From Streptomyces europaeiscabiei (GTDB lineage: Bacteria > Actinomycetota > Actinomycetes > Streptomycetales > Streptomycetaceae), in assembly GCF_036346855.1 (NCBI RefSeq), contig NZ_CP107841.1, forward strand, positions 3,104,001 to 3,168,000: a stretch of DNA of 64,000 nt, read 5' to 3'. Both the position numbers and the translations under genes were made by a program. Below, in pieces: positions 8,520 through 17,695 of the stretch. A model generated the notes under the pieces. The model saw only the letters and a list, made by a program, of their open reading frames with translations. It was not told where the DNA came from and did not search any database. How positions within the stretch are numbered: position 1 is the stretch's first letter; each line of letters opens with the position of its first letter.

Positions 8520-9185
8520 ATGCCCTCGTCGCCGCCCCCGTTGTCGTACGTCTCCGTCCTCGACCTGGCGCCCGTGCTGCCGGTGGTCGTCGTCGACGAC
8601 CCCGCCGACGCCGTGCCGCTCGCGCGGGCACTGGTCGCGGGCGGGCTGCCGGCGATCGAGGTGACCCTGCGGACGCCGGGCGCGCTGGACGCCGTACGGG
8701 CGATCGCCGCGGACGTTCCGGCGGCGGTGGTCGGGGTGGGCACGGTCGTCACCCCGGCGCAGGTGACGGAGGCCGTCGCGGCGGGCGGGCGCTTCCTGGT
8801 CAGTCCGGGGTGGACGGACGTACTGCTGAAGGCGATGCGGGCGTCCGGGGTGCCGTTCCTGCCGGGGGTGTCGACCGCGTCGGAGGTCGTGGCGCTCTTG
8901 GAGCGAGGGGTGCGGGAGATGAAGTTCTTCCCGGCGGAGGCGGCCGGCGGTACGGCGTATCTGAAGTCGCTGGCCGGGCCGCTCCCGCAGGCGCGCTTCT
9001 GCCCGACCGGGGGGATCGGCGCGGGCAACGCGCCGGAGTATCTGTCCCTCCCCAACGTCGGCTGTGTGGGTGGCACTTGGATGCTGCCGGAGGCTGCCGT
9101 GGCCGCGCGGGACTGGGGGCGGATCGAGGGGTTGGCGAGGGAGGCGGCGGGCCTCCTCCGCGAGCGGCTTTCAGCGCAGGTGTGA
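8520..9185 (+). CDS. eda: 2-keto-3-deoxy-6-phosphogluconate / 4-hydroxy-2-oxoglutarate aldolase
   Basis: 221 residues from the ATG at 8520, which has AGG 9 nt upstream; an ATG at 8511 is an alternative. A class I aldolase TIM barrel: the catalytic Glu lies in AIEVTLRT (about residue 47) and the Schiff-base Lys in REMKFFPAE (about 135), followed by FCPTGGIGAGN at the phosphate site. The enzyme splits KDPG to pyruvate and glyceraldehyde 3-phosphate, or acts on related 2-keto acids. No dehydratase or kinase partner is nearby, so the route (Entner-Doudoroff or a sugar-acid pathway) is open. The palindrome just upstream suggests inducible control. It ends 15 nt inside the convergent RNase H gene. 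Confidence 0.9.
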   Translation: MPSSPPPLSYVSVLDLAPVLPVVVVDDPADAVPLARALVAGGLPAIEVTLRTPGALDAVRAIAADVPAAVVGVGTVVTPAQVTEAVAAGGRFLVSPGWTDVLLKAMRASGVPFLPGVSTASEVVALLERGVREMKFFPAEAAGGTAYLKSLAGPLPQARFCPTGGIGAGNAPEYLSLPNVGCVGGTWMLPEAAVAARDWGRIEGLAREAAGLLRERLSAQV

Positions 9186-11006
9186 CGTGTCGTTGAGGAG
9201 GCGGAGGGTGGCGTTGCCGTCCGCGTAGTAGGCCAGGGCCGACAGGGACGCCGCCGAGAGTTCCATGCGGAACAGGGACTCCGGGGGTGCGCCGAGGGCC
9301 AGGCGTACGAGGGTCTTGATCGGCGTGACGTGGCTGACGAGCAGGACGGTACGGCCCCGGTGCGCCGCGACCAGCTCGTCGCGGGTGGCGGCGACGCGGT
9401 GGGCGACGGCCTCGAAGCTCTCGCCGCCGCCGGTGGGTTCGGCGTCAGGGGAGGTCAGCCAGGCGGTCATGTCGTCCGCGTACCGTTCCCGCACCTCGCC
9501 GAAGCTCAGCCCTTCCCACGCGCCGAAGTCCGTCTCCCGCAGCCCGTCCTCGACCGTCACCCCGAGCCCGAGCCGGGCCGCGACGATCCCCGCCGTCTCC
9601 CGGCAGCGGGCGAGCGGCGACGACACGATCTCCTGGATGGTCCCGCGGGCGGCCAGAGCGGCGGCGACCCGCTCCGCCTGGTAACGGCCGATGTCGGAGA
9701 GAGAAGGGTCCGACCCGCCGCTCCCCGAGAACCGCTTCTGCGCGGTGAGGGGGGTCTCCCCGTGGCGGAGCAGCACGAGGGTGGCGGGGGTTCCGAGATC
9801 GGGGGCGGTGGAAGCGACGTTCCTGGCGGCACGGCTGTCTGCGGCGGCTTTGGCCGACCGGGTGCCACCACCACCGGGCTCCGCCGCGCGGTCGGCCGGG
9901 GAAGGAACGGGGGCTGCGGACGAAACGGCAGGGGCGGTGGACGAGTCGGCGGGCGCACCGGACGAACCGCCAGGAACAGCGGACGAACCGCCAGGCGCAC
10001 CGAACGAACCGCCAGGAACAGCGGACGAACCGCCAGGCGCACCGAACAAACCGCCAGGGACAGCGGACGAACCGGCAAAGACAGTGGACGAGTCAGCAGG
10101 CGCACCGAACGAACCGGCAGGTTCAGCGGACGTACCGGTGGAAGACGTCGCGGCCCGAGGAGGCGCAGCCGAGAGCGGGGAGGCCCCCACAGCGTCGGCG
10201 GTGCCTGGCGGGCCAGCCGGAGCCTCACCAACGCCCGGCAGGACAGCCGCAACCACGGCATCACCCGGCGGGACAGCCGCAACCTCACCAACGCCCGGCA
10301 GGTCGGCGGAAGCGGCCGTGGCTTCGCCGGGAACGCCGGGAACGCCGGGAACATCGGGAACGCCGGGCGACAGAAGGGGGTTCGGGGCGGCTTCGGCGGC
10401 GGTCGCCGGGGGCGATGTCGCCGCGTGACCCTTGGCCTTGGTTTCGCCCCGCGCTCCCGCCAGCGCCGCCCGCGCCCGCGCGGCGCCGGCTGTCGCGTCC
10501 CCGGGCGGGCCCGACGGCTCCGGGGGCATGACCTTCGCCGTCCCGTCGGCCCGTGTGCCCAACTCGGCGGTGGACGCCGACGGCGACCACCGCTCCCCCC
10601 GCTTTCCCGCGTCCATCGCCTCGTTGGCGAGCCGGTCGGCGTGTTTGTTCTGCTCTCGTGGCATCCACTCGTACGTCACGCGACCGGGCGGGAAGACGCG
10701 CGCGGCCTCGGCGGCCAGCGGCTTCATGTCGGGGTGTTTGATTTTCCAACGGCCCGACAGCTGCTCGACGACGAGCTTGGAGTCCATACGGACCCGGACG
10801 GAGGCCTCCGGGTCCAGCTCGTACGCCGCCTTCAGGCCCGCGATGAGCCCGCGGTACTCGGCGACGTTGTTCGTGGCGACCCCGATGTACTCGGCGGCCT
10901 CCACCAACGTCTCGCCCGTCACCGCGTCCAGGACGACGGAACCGTAGCCCGCCGGCCCCGGGTTGCCCCGGGAACCGCCGTCGGCCTCGACGATGAACTC
11001 CCGCAC
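9171..11006 (-). CDS. bifunctional RNase HI / histidine phosphatase with expanded linker
   Basis: 611 residues. Residues 1-135 are an RNase HI domain with the four acidic active-site positions (D9 in VEADGG, E50 in NVAEYRGL, D75 in RMDSKL, D124 in KHADRLANEA). From about 410 there is a histidine phosphatase domain with the LLRHGE motif and a second His in LLVSHVTPIK. Such fusions are found across actinobacteria, where the phosphatase half can act like alpha-ribazole phosphatase. The linker of about 275 residues is very rich in Ala, Gly, Pro and Ser and holds imperfect heptads of the SSAVPGG / SFGAPGG type. Family members usually have a much shorter linker. It is the last gene of a Nif3 / zinc-ribbon / RNase H set on this strand. 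Confidence 0.92.
   Translation of the reverse strand: MREFIVEADGGSRGNPGPAGYGSVVLDAVTGETLVEAAEYIGVATNNVAEYRGLIAGLKAAYELDPEASVRVRMDSKLVVEQLSGRWKIKHPDMKPLAAEAARVFPPGRVTYEWMPREQNKHADRLANEAMDAGKRGERWSPSASTAELGTRADGTAKVMPPEPSGPPGDATAGAARARAALAGARGETKAKGHAATSPPATAAEAAPNPLLSPGVPDVPGVPGVPGEATAASADLPGVGEVAAVPPGDAVVAAVLPGVGEAPAGPPGTADAVGASPLSAAPPRAATSSTGTSAEPAGSFGAPADSSTVFAGSSAVPGGLFGAPGGSSAVPGGSFGAPGGSSAVPGGSSGAPADSSTAPAVSSAAPVPSPADRAAEPGGGGTRSAKAAADSRAARNVASTAPDLGTPATLVLLRHGETPLTAQKRFSGSGGSDPSLSDIGRYQAERVAAALAARGTIQEIVSSPLARCRETAGIVAARLGLGVTVEDGLRETDFGAWEGLSFGEVRERYADDMTAWLTSPDAEPTGGGESFEAVAHRVAATRDELVAAHRGRTVLLVSHVTPIKTLVRLALGAPPESLFRMELSAASLSALAYYADGNATLRLLNDTSHLR
9951..10080. repeat. 21-bp tandem repeat inside RNase H/phosphatase linker
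   Basis: About six imperfect 21-bp units with the shared core GACGAACCGCCAGG, encoding alternating SSAVPGG and SFGAPGG heptads in the linker. The unit is a multiple of three, so copy-number change keeps the frame. Confidence 0.8.
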
Positions 11007-11085
11007 GCCAGAAGCCCCTTACTACCCTTGCCGCGCCAACTGTCCGCTACTGCCTGCTGCCGCCTACGGCTTCCTACGGCTGCCT

Positions 11086-11829
11086 CTAGAGGCCCGACTC
11101 GGACGTACGGACCAGGATGCGGCCGCAGTTCTCGCAGCGGACGACCGTGTCGGGCGACGCCTTGCGGACGTCGTTGAAGTCGGTGATCGACAGCTCCTGG
11201 CGGCAGCCCTGGCAGGTGCGCTGGTACAGCTTGGCCGCGCCGACGCCGCCCTGCTGGTCGCGCAGCTTGTCGTAGAGCTTGAGGAGGTCCGCGGGGACCG
11301 AGCCCGAGATGACCTCGCGCTCCTTCGTCACCTTCGCCACCTCGGCGTCGATCTCCTCGAACGCGGCGTCCCGGCGCGCGGTCGCGTCGTCGACCTTCCC
11401 CTGGACGGCACCGACCCGCTCGGTCAGCTCGGCGACCCGCTCCTGCGTGGACTCCCGGCGCTCCATGACCTCCAGAACGATGTCCTCCAGGTCACCCTGG
11501 CGCTTGGCGAGGGAGGTGATCTCGCGCTGGAGGTTCTCCAGGTCCTTCGGGGAGGAGACGGCACCCGAGTCCAGGCGCTGCTGGTCGCGGACGGCGCGCT
11601 GACGCACCTGGTCCACGTCCTGCTCGGCCTTGGTCTGCTCGCGGGCGGTGTCGCTCTCCTCGGTCTGCGCGGCCACGAGCAGGTCGCGCAGCTGGGTGTG
11701 GTCCTTCGTCAGCGACTCGATCTCGGCGTGCTCGGGCAGCGACCTCCGCCGGTGCGCGAGCTGCTGCAGGCGTACGTCCAGGCCCTGGACGTCGAGGAGG
11801 CGGATCTGGTCGGCGGGCGCGGCGTTCAG
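11086..11829 (-). CDS. C4-type zinc-ribbon coiled-coil protein
   Basis: 247 residues if translation starts at the CTG at 11829, giving LNAAPADQIRLLDVQG; the first in-frame ATG is 51 codons later and would cut into the conserved N-terminal helix. Residues 30-170 are a long antiparallel coiled coil rich in Glu, Arg and Gln. The C-terminal domain carries two CxxC pairs (CQGCRQEL and CENCGRIL), a treble-clef type zinc ribbon. The family is widespread next to Nif3-like genes in actinobacteria and is thought to bind nucleic acid. The CTG overlaps the TGA of the Nif3 gene (CTGA), so coupling probably compensates for the weak start codon. Confidence 0.88.
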   Translation of the reverse strand: MNAAPADQIRLLDVQGLDVRLQQLAHRRRSLPEHAEIESLTKDHTQLRDLLVAAQTEESDTAREQTKAEQDVDQVRQRAVRDQQRLDSGAVSSPKDLENLQREITSLAKRQGDLEDIVLEVMERRESTQERVAELTERVGAVQGKVDDATARRDAAFEEIDAEVAKVTKEREVISGSVPADLLKLYDKLRDQQGGVGAAKLYQRTCQGCRQELSITDFNDVRKASPDTVVRCENCGRILVRTSESGL

Positions 11830-12755
11830 TTGGGGGCTCCCAGTGGGTCAGAAGAAGAAGAGTCGCGCGAAGCGCTCGTCGGAAGGGCGGTGGCGGGCGA
11901 CGGGTGGGAGGACGCCGCGTGGGCGGTCCAGGGGTCGGTGACCGTCTTGGAGACGTGGACGCGCAGGTCCCATCCCTCGCGGTCGGAGATCTCGTCGAGC
12001 TGGGCGGCTGCCAGCTCGCACCAGGGCCATTCGGTGGCCCAGTGCGCCGCGTCGAGCAGCGCGAGAGGTGTGTGGGTGCCTTCCGTGGTGCGGGCGACGG
12101 CCTCGGAGGCCGGGTGGTGGCGCAGGTCCGCGGTGAGGAAGGCGTCGACACCGGCCGCGCGTACGTCGTCGAAGAGGCTGTCGCCGGAGCCGCCGCTGAC
12201 GGCGACCGTGCGGACGAGCGCCTCGGGGTCACCGGCGACCCGGATGCCCTGCGCGGTGGCGGGCAGCCGCTCGGCGGCCCGCTCGGCCAGCTCCCGTACC
12301 GTCACCGGGTGGTCCAGCTCGCAGACCCGGCCGAGACCGCGCCGCCCGGTCGGGTCGGCGGGGTCCGGTACGAGGGGGCGTACGACCCTGAGGTCGAGCG
12401 CGCCGGCGAGGGCGTCGCTGACCCCGGGGTCGGCGGTGTCGGCGTTGGTGTGGGCGACGTGCAGCGCGATGTCGTTCTTGATGAGGGTGTGCACGACGCG
12501 GCCCTTGAAGGTGGAGGCCGCCACCGTGGTCGTACCGCGCAGATAGAGCGGATGGTGGGTGACCAGCAGATCGGCGCCCAGCCTCACCGCTTCCTCGACG
12601 ATCTCGCGCACCGGGTCGACGGCGAACAGTACCCGCGTGACCTCCTGGTCCGGGTCTCCGCACACCGTGCCGACCGCGTCCCACCCCTCGGCCCTCTCTG
12701 GCGGCCAGAGGGCGTCGAGCGCGGCGATGACTTCAGACAGACGGGGCACGTACAA
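11826..12755 (-). CDS. Nif3-like dinuclear metal centre protein
   Basis: 309 residues, LSEVIAALDALWPPERAEGW at the start. A TTG at 12755 or a GTG at 12749 could initiate; neither has a strong ribosome binding site. Metal ligands typical of the family are present: the LLVTHHPLY motif, HTNADTADPG, and near the C-terminus LALLDAAHWATEWP. The domain is annotated as a GTP cyclohydrolase 1 type 2 homolog, but its substrate is unsettled. The 3' end overlaps the CTG start of the zinc-ribbon gene. Confidence 0.88.
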   Translation of the reverse strand: MYVPRLSEVIAALDALWPPERAEGWDAVGTVCGDPDQEVTRVLFAVDPVREIVEEAVRLGADLLVTHHPLYLRGTTTVAASTFKGRVVHTLIKNDIALHVAHTNADTADPGVSDALAGALDLRVVRPLVPDPADPTGRRGLGRVCELDHPVTVRELAERAAERLPATAQGIRVAGDPEALVRTVAVSGGSGDSLFDDVRAAGVDAFLTADLRHHPASEAVARTTEGTHTPLALLDAAHWATEWPWCELAAAQLDEISDREGWDLRVHVSKTVTDPWTAHAASSHPSPATALPTSASRDSSSSDPLGAPN

Positions 12756-12943
12756 AGGCTACCCGCACTACTCCCGTCCCCGACCGGCCGCGGGTCACTT
12801 GACCAGCCGCCCTTCGGCCAGCACATCCATCGCCGTTCCCTCAGGTGAATCGCGGGACGTGCACCCTTATGTGTGAAGGGGGTCCGGGTTGTCCCATGTC
12901 TGTGCGTACGAAAACTAGCTTCGTCGCCGGAGGTGATCGAACG

Positions 12944-14323
12944 ATGACGGCCTGTACACCACCCTCACCCGCGACGGGCCACGGGAACGAGACGGGACGG
13001 ACGGGACGGGAGAACGACGGGAGGAGACCCGGCGCGGAAAGCGGCGGGAACGACACCACGGGCGGCGGCGAAGGCAGGGGCGGGAGCGAGGAGCCCCCGG
13101 CGCCCGGGTGTGTGATCACCGCCGACGGGACGTACGCGGCACGCCTCGCCCTCGACGGCGAGTCCTGGTTCCCCGAGCGCTGGACCCTGGACGGCCCCGA
13201 GCCGTACGCCGTGCCCCTGCCCGGCAACCAGCCGGAAGAGCCCGGCACGGAAGTGCTCCCCCTCACCGACGGCCGGGTCCTCATCCACCGGCTGGCCGCC
13301 GACCGGCACCTGTTCTCGCTCCTCTACCCGACCGGGCCCGGCACCGGTGAACTCCCGCTCGGCGCGGTCGAATGCGCCGATCCGGCGGCCGAGTTGCGGC
13401 TGTTGCCGCCCGCGCCGTCCGGGGAGCGGGCGTACGCCCTCGCCCTGGGCCGGAGCGCCACGACGGTGTGGCTGGTGGCGGGCGGAACGTTCGGCCCGGA
13501 GATGCTGGCGCAGGTGCCGGGACGGTGTTCGGGCGGGGTCTGGCTGGACGGGACGGGCCGGATGCTCGCCCTGGACCAGGAATGGGAGGGCCGGACGAAG
13601 TCGGTGGTGGTCGATCTGGAGCAGGGCGGCGCGGTCTCGCCGCTGCTGCAGATCGCGGACGACAGCAACGACCGGGTACTGCTCGCCGACCCCGACAGCG
13701 GACTGCTCCTGATCCGTTCGGACGCACCCTCCCCCGGCCAGGACCGGCTCGGCTGGGGCGTGTTGGGCAGTACGCTCCCGGTCCGTTTCCCGGAGTGCCT
13801 GCGGGTTCCCGACGGCCATCGCATCACCCCGTTCGCCATCCAGCCGGGCCAGATCCTGACCCCCGAGAGCTGCGGGGTCGCGCTGCGCGTGGACGGCCCC
13901 CGGGGCAGCTGGGTCGGCGTCTGGCGCCCGGCGGCGCGCCGGATCCTTCATCTGCGCGCCCCCGAGGGCTGGTTGGCGGGGGCGGGGCTGTGGAGCCGGG
14001 AGGGGGTGCTGCACCTGCCGTACGCGACGGGGGTGGTGCGGTGCGGGGTGGCTCGGGTGGGGGTGACCTGGGAACCGGAGGAGTCGGAAGAGCCACAGGA
14101 GGCGCAGGAGACACAGGAGGAAGCCCGGGAGGGTGCCCGGGAGAGGGGGCCGGGCTGCGAAGAGGCCCCGGGGCCGGAGGCCGCGGAGACGTCACCCCGG
14201 TCCGGGGCGTCGGGTGCGGAGCCCACCGGGGCGGGGCCGTCCGCGCCCGTTGTCGCTCGGCCCGTGCCGCTGCAGCAGGCGCCGCTGGAGGGGCGAGTGC
14301 CGGAGGAGGTGACCGTCGGGTGA
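12944..14323 (+). CDS. hypothetical protein, probable beta-propeller-like
   Basis: 459 residues; the ATG at 12944 sits 8 nt behind a perfect GGAGGTG. After a disordered Gly/Glu-rich N-terminus (about 1-55) the body is a regular series of beta strands with repeated LDG and GR..LAL turns, suggesting a propeller-like fold. The last 80 residues are Glu/Ala/Pro-rich and disordered. No signal peptide or membrane segment, no catalytic motif I recognise. Conserved hypothetical is the most that can be said. Confidence 0.75.
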   Translation: MTACTPPSPATGHGNETGRTGRENDGRRPGAESGGNDTTGGGEGRGGSEEPPAPGCVITADGTYAARLALDGESWFPERWTLDGPEPYAVPLPGNQPEEPGTEVLPLTDGRVLIHRLAADRHLFSLLYPTGPGTGELPLGAVECADPAAELRLLPPAPSGERAYALALGRSATTVWLVAGGTFGPEMLAQVPGRCSGGVWLDGTGRMLALDQEWEGRTKSVVVDLEQGGAVSPLLQIADDSNDRVLLADPDSGLLLIRSDAPSPGQDRLGWGVLGSTLPVRFPECLRVPDGHRITPFAIQPGQILTPESCGVALRVDGPRGSWVGVWRPAARRILHLRAPEGWLAGAGLWSREGVLHLPYATGVVRCGVARVGVTWEPEESEEPQEAQETQEEAREGARERGPGCEEAPGPEAAETSPRSGASGAEPTGAGPSAPVVARPVPLQQAPLEGRVPEEVTVG

Positions 14324-14454
14324 ACGTGATGTGCGGGCTGCGTGCGACATGGACGCGGCGTGGGCGACACGCCCTCGGGCGCCTTCGAAACATACCGGGC
14401 CGCTCGTTAAAATCACCCGCCGGTAAGAAGATCATTCGACGGGGAACACTTCCA

Positions 14455-14619
14455 ATGAGCGACGTGCACACATTCCAGCCACCCAAGGCCAACCCCCACG
14501 AGGCGGACGGCCACGGCAAACACCGGGGCCAGCTCTCGGCCCAAGAAGCCGAGAAGCCGAGCCCTCGCGGGCGCCACCGCAAGCCGGCCGAACACACGGA
14601 GTCGACGACGTCCGCCTGA
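14455..14619 (+). CDS. small hydrophilic protein, 54 residues
   Basis: Starts MSDVHTFQPPKANPHEADGH; the whole protein is charged, rich in His, Glu, Lys and Arg, with no hydrophobic segment and no Cys. A purine-rich stretch (GGGGAAC) lies 8-14 nt upstream of the ATG. An AT-rich element (GTTAAAAT) about 45 nt upstream could be a promoter -10. Codon use is normal for the genome. Function unknown. Confidence 0.55.
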   Translation: MSDVHTFQPPKANPHEADGHGKHRGQLSAQEAEKPSPRGRHRKPAEHTESTTSA

Positions 14620-14734
14620 ACGGCGACACGAATCCCCTCCGGTCACCTCTGGAGAAACGTCAATTCGACACCAGAACCGACCACCACGGCATCCGGCCCC
14701 GCTCGTCGTCGACGGGCGGGGCCGTCCCGTCCCG

Positions 14735-14785
14735 TTCCGGGTCCGGGTCCGGGTCCGGGTCCGGGGCCGGGTCCGGACCCGGGTC
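14735..14785. repeat. 6-bp tandem repeat (GGGTCC)
   Basis: Seven to eight near-perfect copies of GGGTCC in an intergenic stretch between the small ORF and the polymerase remnant. No gene covers it. Confidence 0.8.
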
Positions 14786-14939
14786 TGTAAGGGTCCGGCG
14801 AGAAGCCGACAGGTTCGCGGATTCCTGAGGGCCCAAGGCAGCGAACTGGCTGGCCACTTGAGGTCGAGACGGCGATCGTCCAGCCGGTTGAGGCAGCAGG
14901 GGCTCGTACGGCCTGTGCTCGGGAGGGTGTGGTGAAGGA

Positions 14940-15420
14940 GTGGTCTTCTTCCACATGAGGCTTCGCCTGGGCGAAGGGCTCGGGGAGCTCATGGAGGTGG
15001 GCGAGCGGTTTACCCCGCTCGCCCCGGTCGTTGCACCGTCGGTGGCCGTTGCCCAGGTAGGCGGCGCTCTGTGGCTGTTAGGTGTCGGCCCGGTCGGTCT
15101 GGCGCAGCGGCTGGGCTTCAGACTGCTGCTTTGTACAGCCTGGGCACGGTTGTGGGGATCGGCTCTTCCTGGGGCGTTGCGGCCATGGCGTCTTCGCGTG
15201 CGGGGGTGAGCGGCGTCTTTCACGTGTTGGCGTCCGACACCGCGGACGTCCTCGGCCACTTCCGGTCGGCGAGTTGTACGGGATCCGGCATTCCCAGGCC
15301 AAGACGCGAAGTGCCCTGGGAGTGCAGACGATCGGGCAACTGGCCGTGCTGCGTTGTGCGGCCACGCTGCGGTGGGGGAGAGCTGCGGCGGGCTCGGGAC
15401 CACCTGGACGGTTCATGACA
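14940..15420 (+). pseudogene. decayed Y-family DNA polymerase (ImuB/DinB-like)
   Basis: Three reading frames in succession give polymerase-like sequence. Frame 1 has GELMEVGERFTPLAP and VGGALWLLGVGPVGLAQRL; frame 2 has LYSLGTVVGIGSSWGVAAMA; frame 3 has PLPVGELYGIRHSQAKTRSA then LGVQTIGQLAVL. This order matches the palm/fingers and helix-hairpin part of Y-family translesion polymerases. The thumb and little-finger regions are missing and at least two frameshifts are present, so it cannot be functional. Confidence 0.7.
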
Positions 15421-15477
15421 CCGGCCGGTGGCGGCGACTTCAGCCCGCTTGGTGGATGGTCGGGCTCGCCGGGCGGT

Positions 15478-16476
15478 TCAGTGGTGCCGGGAGTGCGCGG
15501 TGAGGGCGTGGAGGTTGATGGTTCCGCGCTGCAGTTTTGCGTCGTGGGGTGCGTTGAATCCGGCGTTGGCGATGTACAGCTGGTTGCCGCGTACGGCGGT
15601 GGTGGTGGGGGAGGCGAGGCCGTCGTCGACGGTCAGGGCAGTCTCGTGGGTCCCGTTCGGGTGCACGACGCTGACCCGGTCAGTCGGGTCGTTCTGCGCG
15701 GCGAAGACGGTGTCTGAGTGGTTGTTGAGGAAGGAGAAGTCGTCGAAGTCGGGGAGCTTGTCGGCGACGGTCTGGATGGGGCCCGGGTCTTTGTGGGCGG
15801 TGACCGGGATCCTCAGCAGCGTGCCTTGGTTGAAGTTGCTCACCCACACAGCGCCCTTGTGGAAGCGGACGCCGTTCACGCCCAGCTTGAGGGACGTCTT
15901 GGGGTCGGGTGCGAGCTCCGGGCCGGTCAGCCAGACCCTCGCCGCCCCGCGGGAGACGGGCACGGCCCATACCGTGCCGTTGTAGCTGTCGGCGGCGTAG
16001 AGGGTACGGCCCGTCCGATCGATGGCCAGGCCGTTGGGCAGGCCGTCGGCGGGCAGGGCGGCCAGACGCTGGGGACGGCCGTGTGGGGGGAGTTTCCAGG
16101 TCCCGTTCCGGGAGGCGTCGTCGGAGTTCACGTTGTAGTAGACGGTGCCGTCGTTGCCGCGGGTGTTGCCGGTGATCTGATCGCCTTGGTGCCCGGTGAC
16201 GAGGGTGGTGCGCTGCCCGGATGCGGTGATGCGCACGAGCTTGGGCGGCTTGTTCGCGGGGGCGCCCAGTAGGGACACGGTCAGGGAGCCGTCCGGGTTG
16301 GCGGTGATGTTCTCGGGTGAGTCGCCGGAGGCGAAGTTGAACGCGGCCGCGGTCTTCACCTGGGTGATGACCGGCTGTGAACGGTCTGCTGCGGTGGCGG
16401 CGGACGCCGACGGCGTCGAGACGAGAACGGCCGCGAGAGCAGGGATCGCTGCGGCGTGAGTGACGCGAATGCGCAT
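15478..16476 (-). CDS. secreted SMP-30/NHL-type beta-propeller protein
   Basis: 332 residues from MRIRVTHAAAIPALAAVLVS, a signal peptide with a likely cleavage after ASA. The mature part is a six-bladed propeller of the SMP-30/gluconolactonase or NHL type, with repeated motifs such as GLAIDRTGRTLYAADSYNGT and GVNGVRFHKGAVWVSNF. These folds bind a metal and act as lactonases or as ligand scaffolds; catalytic acids cannot be assigned with confidence. It lies 144 bp downstream of an aldo/keto reductase on the same strand and may share its transcript. Confidence 0.82.
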   Translation of the reverse strand: MRIRVTHAAAIPALAAVLVSTPSASAATAADRSQPVITQVKTAAAFNFASGDSPENITANPDGSLTVSLLGAPANKPPKLVRITASGQRTTLVTGHQGDQITGNTRGNDGTVYYNVNSDDASRNGTWKLPPHGRPQRLAALPADGLPNGLAIDRTGRTLYAADSYNGTVWAVPVSRGAARVWLTGPELAPDPKTSLKLGVNGVRFHKGAVWVSNFNQGTLLRIPVTAHKDPGPIQTVADKLPDFDDFSFLNNHSDTVFAAQNDPTDRVSVVHPNGTHETALTVDDGLASPTTTAVRGNQLYIANAGFNAPHDAKLQRGTINLHALTAHSRHH

Positions 16477-16619
16477 GGTGTTGCTTCCTGTGCAAGCGGC
16501 TGGAGGACGACGGAGCGGTGCCGCACGTTCCTGGGCCGGATGGTTCCCCCGGCTGACCACCTGGCGGCGGGGAAACTGACTGCGGATGGGTGACCACGGG
16601 AGCGAGACGCGGCGCGGCA

Positions 16620-17480
16620 TCAGGTGTCGAACCGCACCCCGCCGAGCCACGTGACCTTTTCGGGGTCGTGGTGGTCGAAGATGTGGCTGCGGCCCGTGTT
16701 CAGGCCGGCGATGCGTGCCATCTCGTCGGCGGTGAGCTGGAAGTCGAAGACGTCGAGGTTTTCTGCCATGCGTTCGGGCCGCACCGACTTCGGGATCACG
16801 ACGATCTCGCGCTGGACGAGCCAGCGAAGGGCGATCTGGGCGACGGACTTGTCGTGGGCGCGGGCGATGTCGACGAGCACGGGGTTGTCGAAGAAGCCCT
16901 GGCCGCCTTCGGCGAGCGGCCCCCAGGACTCGTGCTGGACGCCGTGCTCACGCATCAGGTTCTGGTCGCCCACGCGCTGGAAGAACACGTGCGTCTCGAT
17001 CTGGTTGACCGCGGGGACGATCTCGTGGTGGGTGATGAGGTCGGCAAGCCGGTCGGGGTAGAAGTTGCTGACCCCGATCGCCCGGGTACGACCGGCCCGG
17101 TTGAGGTCCTCCATGGCCCGCCATGACCCGTAGTAGTCGCCGAAGGGCTGGTGGGTCAGGTAGAGGTCGAGGTAGTCGAGACCAAGGCGGTCGAGTGAGC
17201 GGTCGAAGGCGCGCTCGGCACTGTCCTGGCCGTAGTCCTGGACCCACAGTTTGGTGGTGACGAACAGCTCGTCGCGGGGGATGCCGCTGGCGGCGATGGC
17301 CCTGCCCACGGCGCGCTCGTTCTCGTACGCGGCGGCGGTGTCGAGCAGGCGGTAGCCGGCTTCGAGCGCGGCCTCCACCGCCTGCTGGGTCTGGTCTTCG
17401 GGGATTTGGAAGACGCCAAAGCCGAGAATCGGCATCTGAACGCCGTTGTTGAGGGAAACCTGGGGGATCTTGCCGGTCAT
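16620..17480 (-). CDS. aldo/keto reductase (2,5-diketo-gluconate reductase type)
   Basis: 286 residues. The catalytic tetrad is visible: D47 and Y52 in [10 protein letters not shown]77 in TTKLW, H110 in LYLTHQPF. The NADPH site is seen in [14 protein letters not shown] near the C-terminus. Reduces aldehydes and ketones; the exact substrate is not predictable. Start [17 protein letters not shown] is the normal family N-terminus. It follows another AKR and an MFS gene on the same strand, a set that suggests carbonyl detoxification. Confidence 0.9.
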   Translation of the reverse strand: MTGKIPQVSLNNGVQMPILGFGVFQIPEDQTQQAVEAALEAGYRLLDTAAAYENERAVGRAIAASGIPRDELFVTTKLWVQDYGQDSAERAFDRSLDRLGLDYLDLYLTHQPFGDYYGSWRAMEDLNRAGRTRAIGVSNFYPDRLADLITHHEIVPAVNQIETHVFFQRVGDQNLMREHGVQHESWGPLAEGGQGFFDNPVLVDIARAHDKSVAQIALRWLVQREIVVIPKSVRPERMAENLDVFDFQLTADEMARIAGLNTGRSHIFDHHDPEKVTWLGGVRFDT

Positions 17481-17542
17481 GGCGGAGACCTTCGCTTTCT
17501 GGCTGTGTGTGTGGGGGCGTCGGCCGGGCAGCAGCCGTCTGC

Positions 17543-17695
17543 TCAGCGGTGCTTGATGCCGGCCTGGGCGGAAGGGGCGAGGGTGGGTTCGGTGACGGAG
17601 ACGTCGCCGAGGGCCTGGTCGACGGCCGCCAGCAGGTCGTCCGACAGCGTCACGCCGGAGGCGGCGGCGGTTCCGTGTTCCGTGTAAGTCCCTGG
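17543..17695 (-). pseudogene. C-terminal fragment of an aldo/keto reductase
   Basis: Directly after the stop codon of the upstream AKR, the same frame resumes with [20 protein letters not shown] and ends AGIKHR. This is how many AKR proteins of the 320-340 residue class end. The upstream gene already has its own complete C-terminus, so this is the tail of a second, lost copy, probably left by recombination between homologous genes. Confidence 0.6.
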
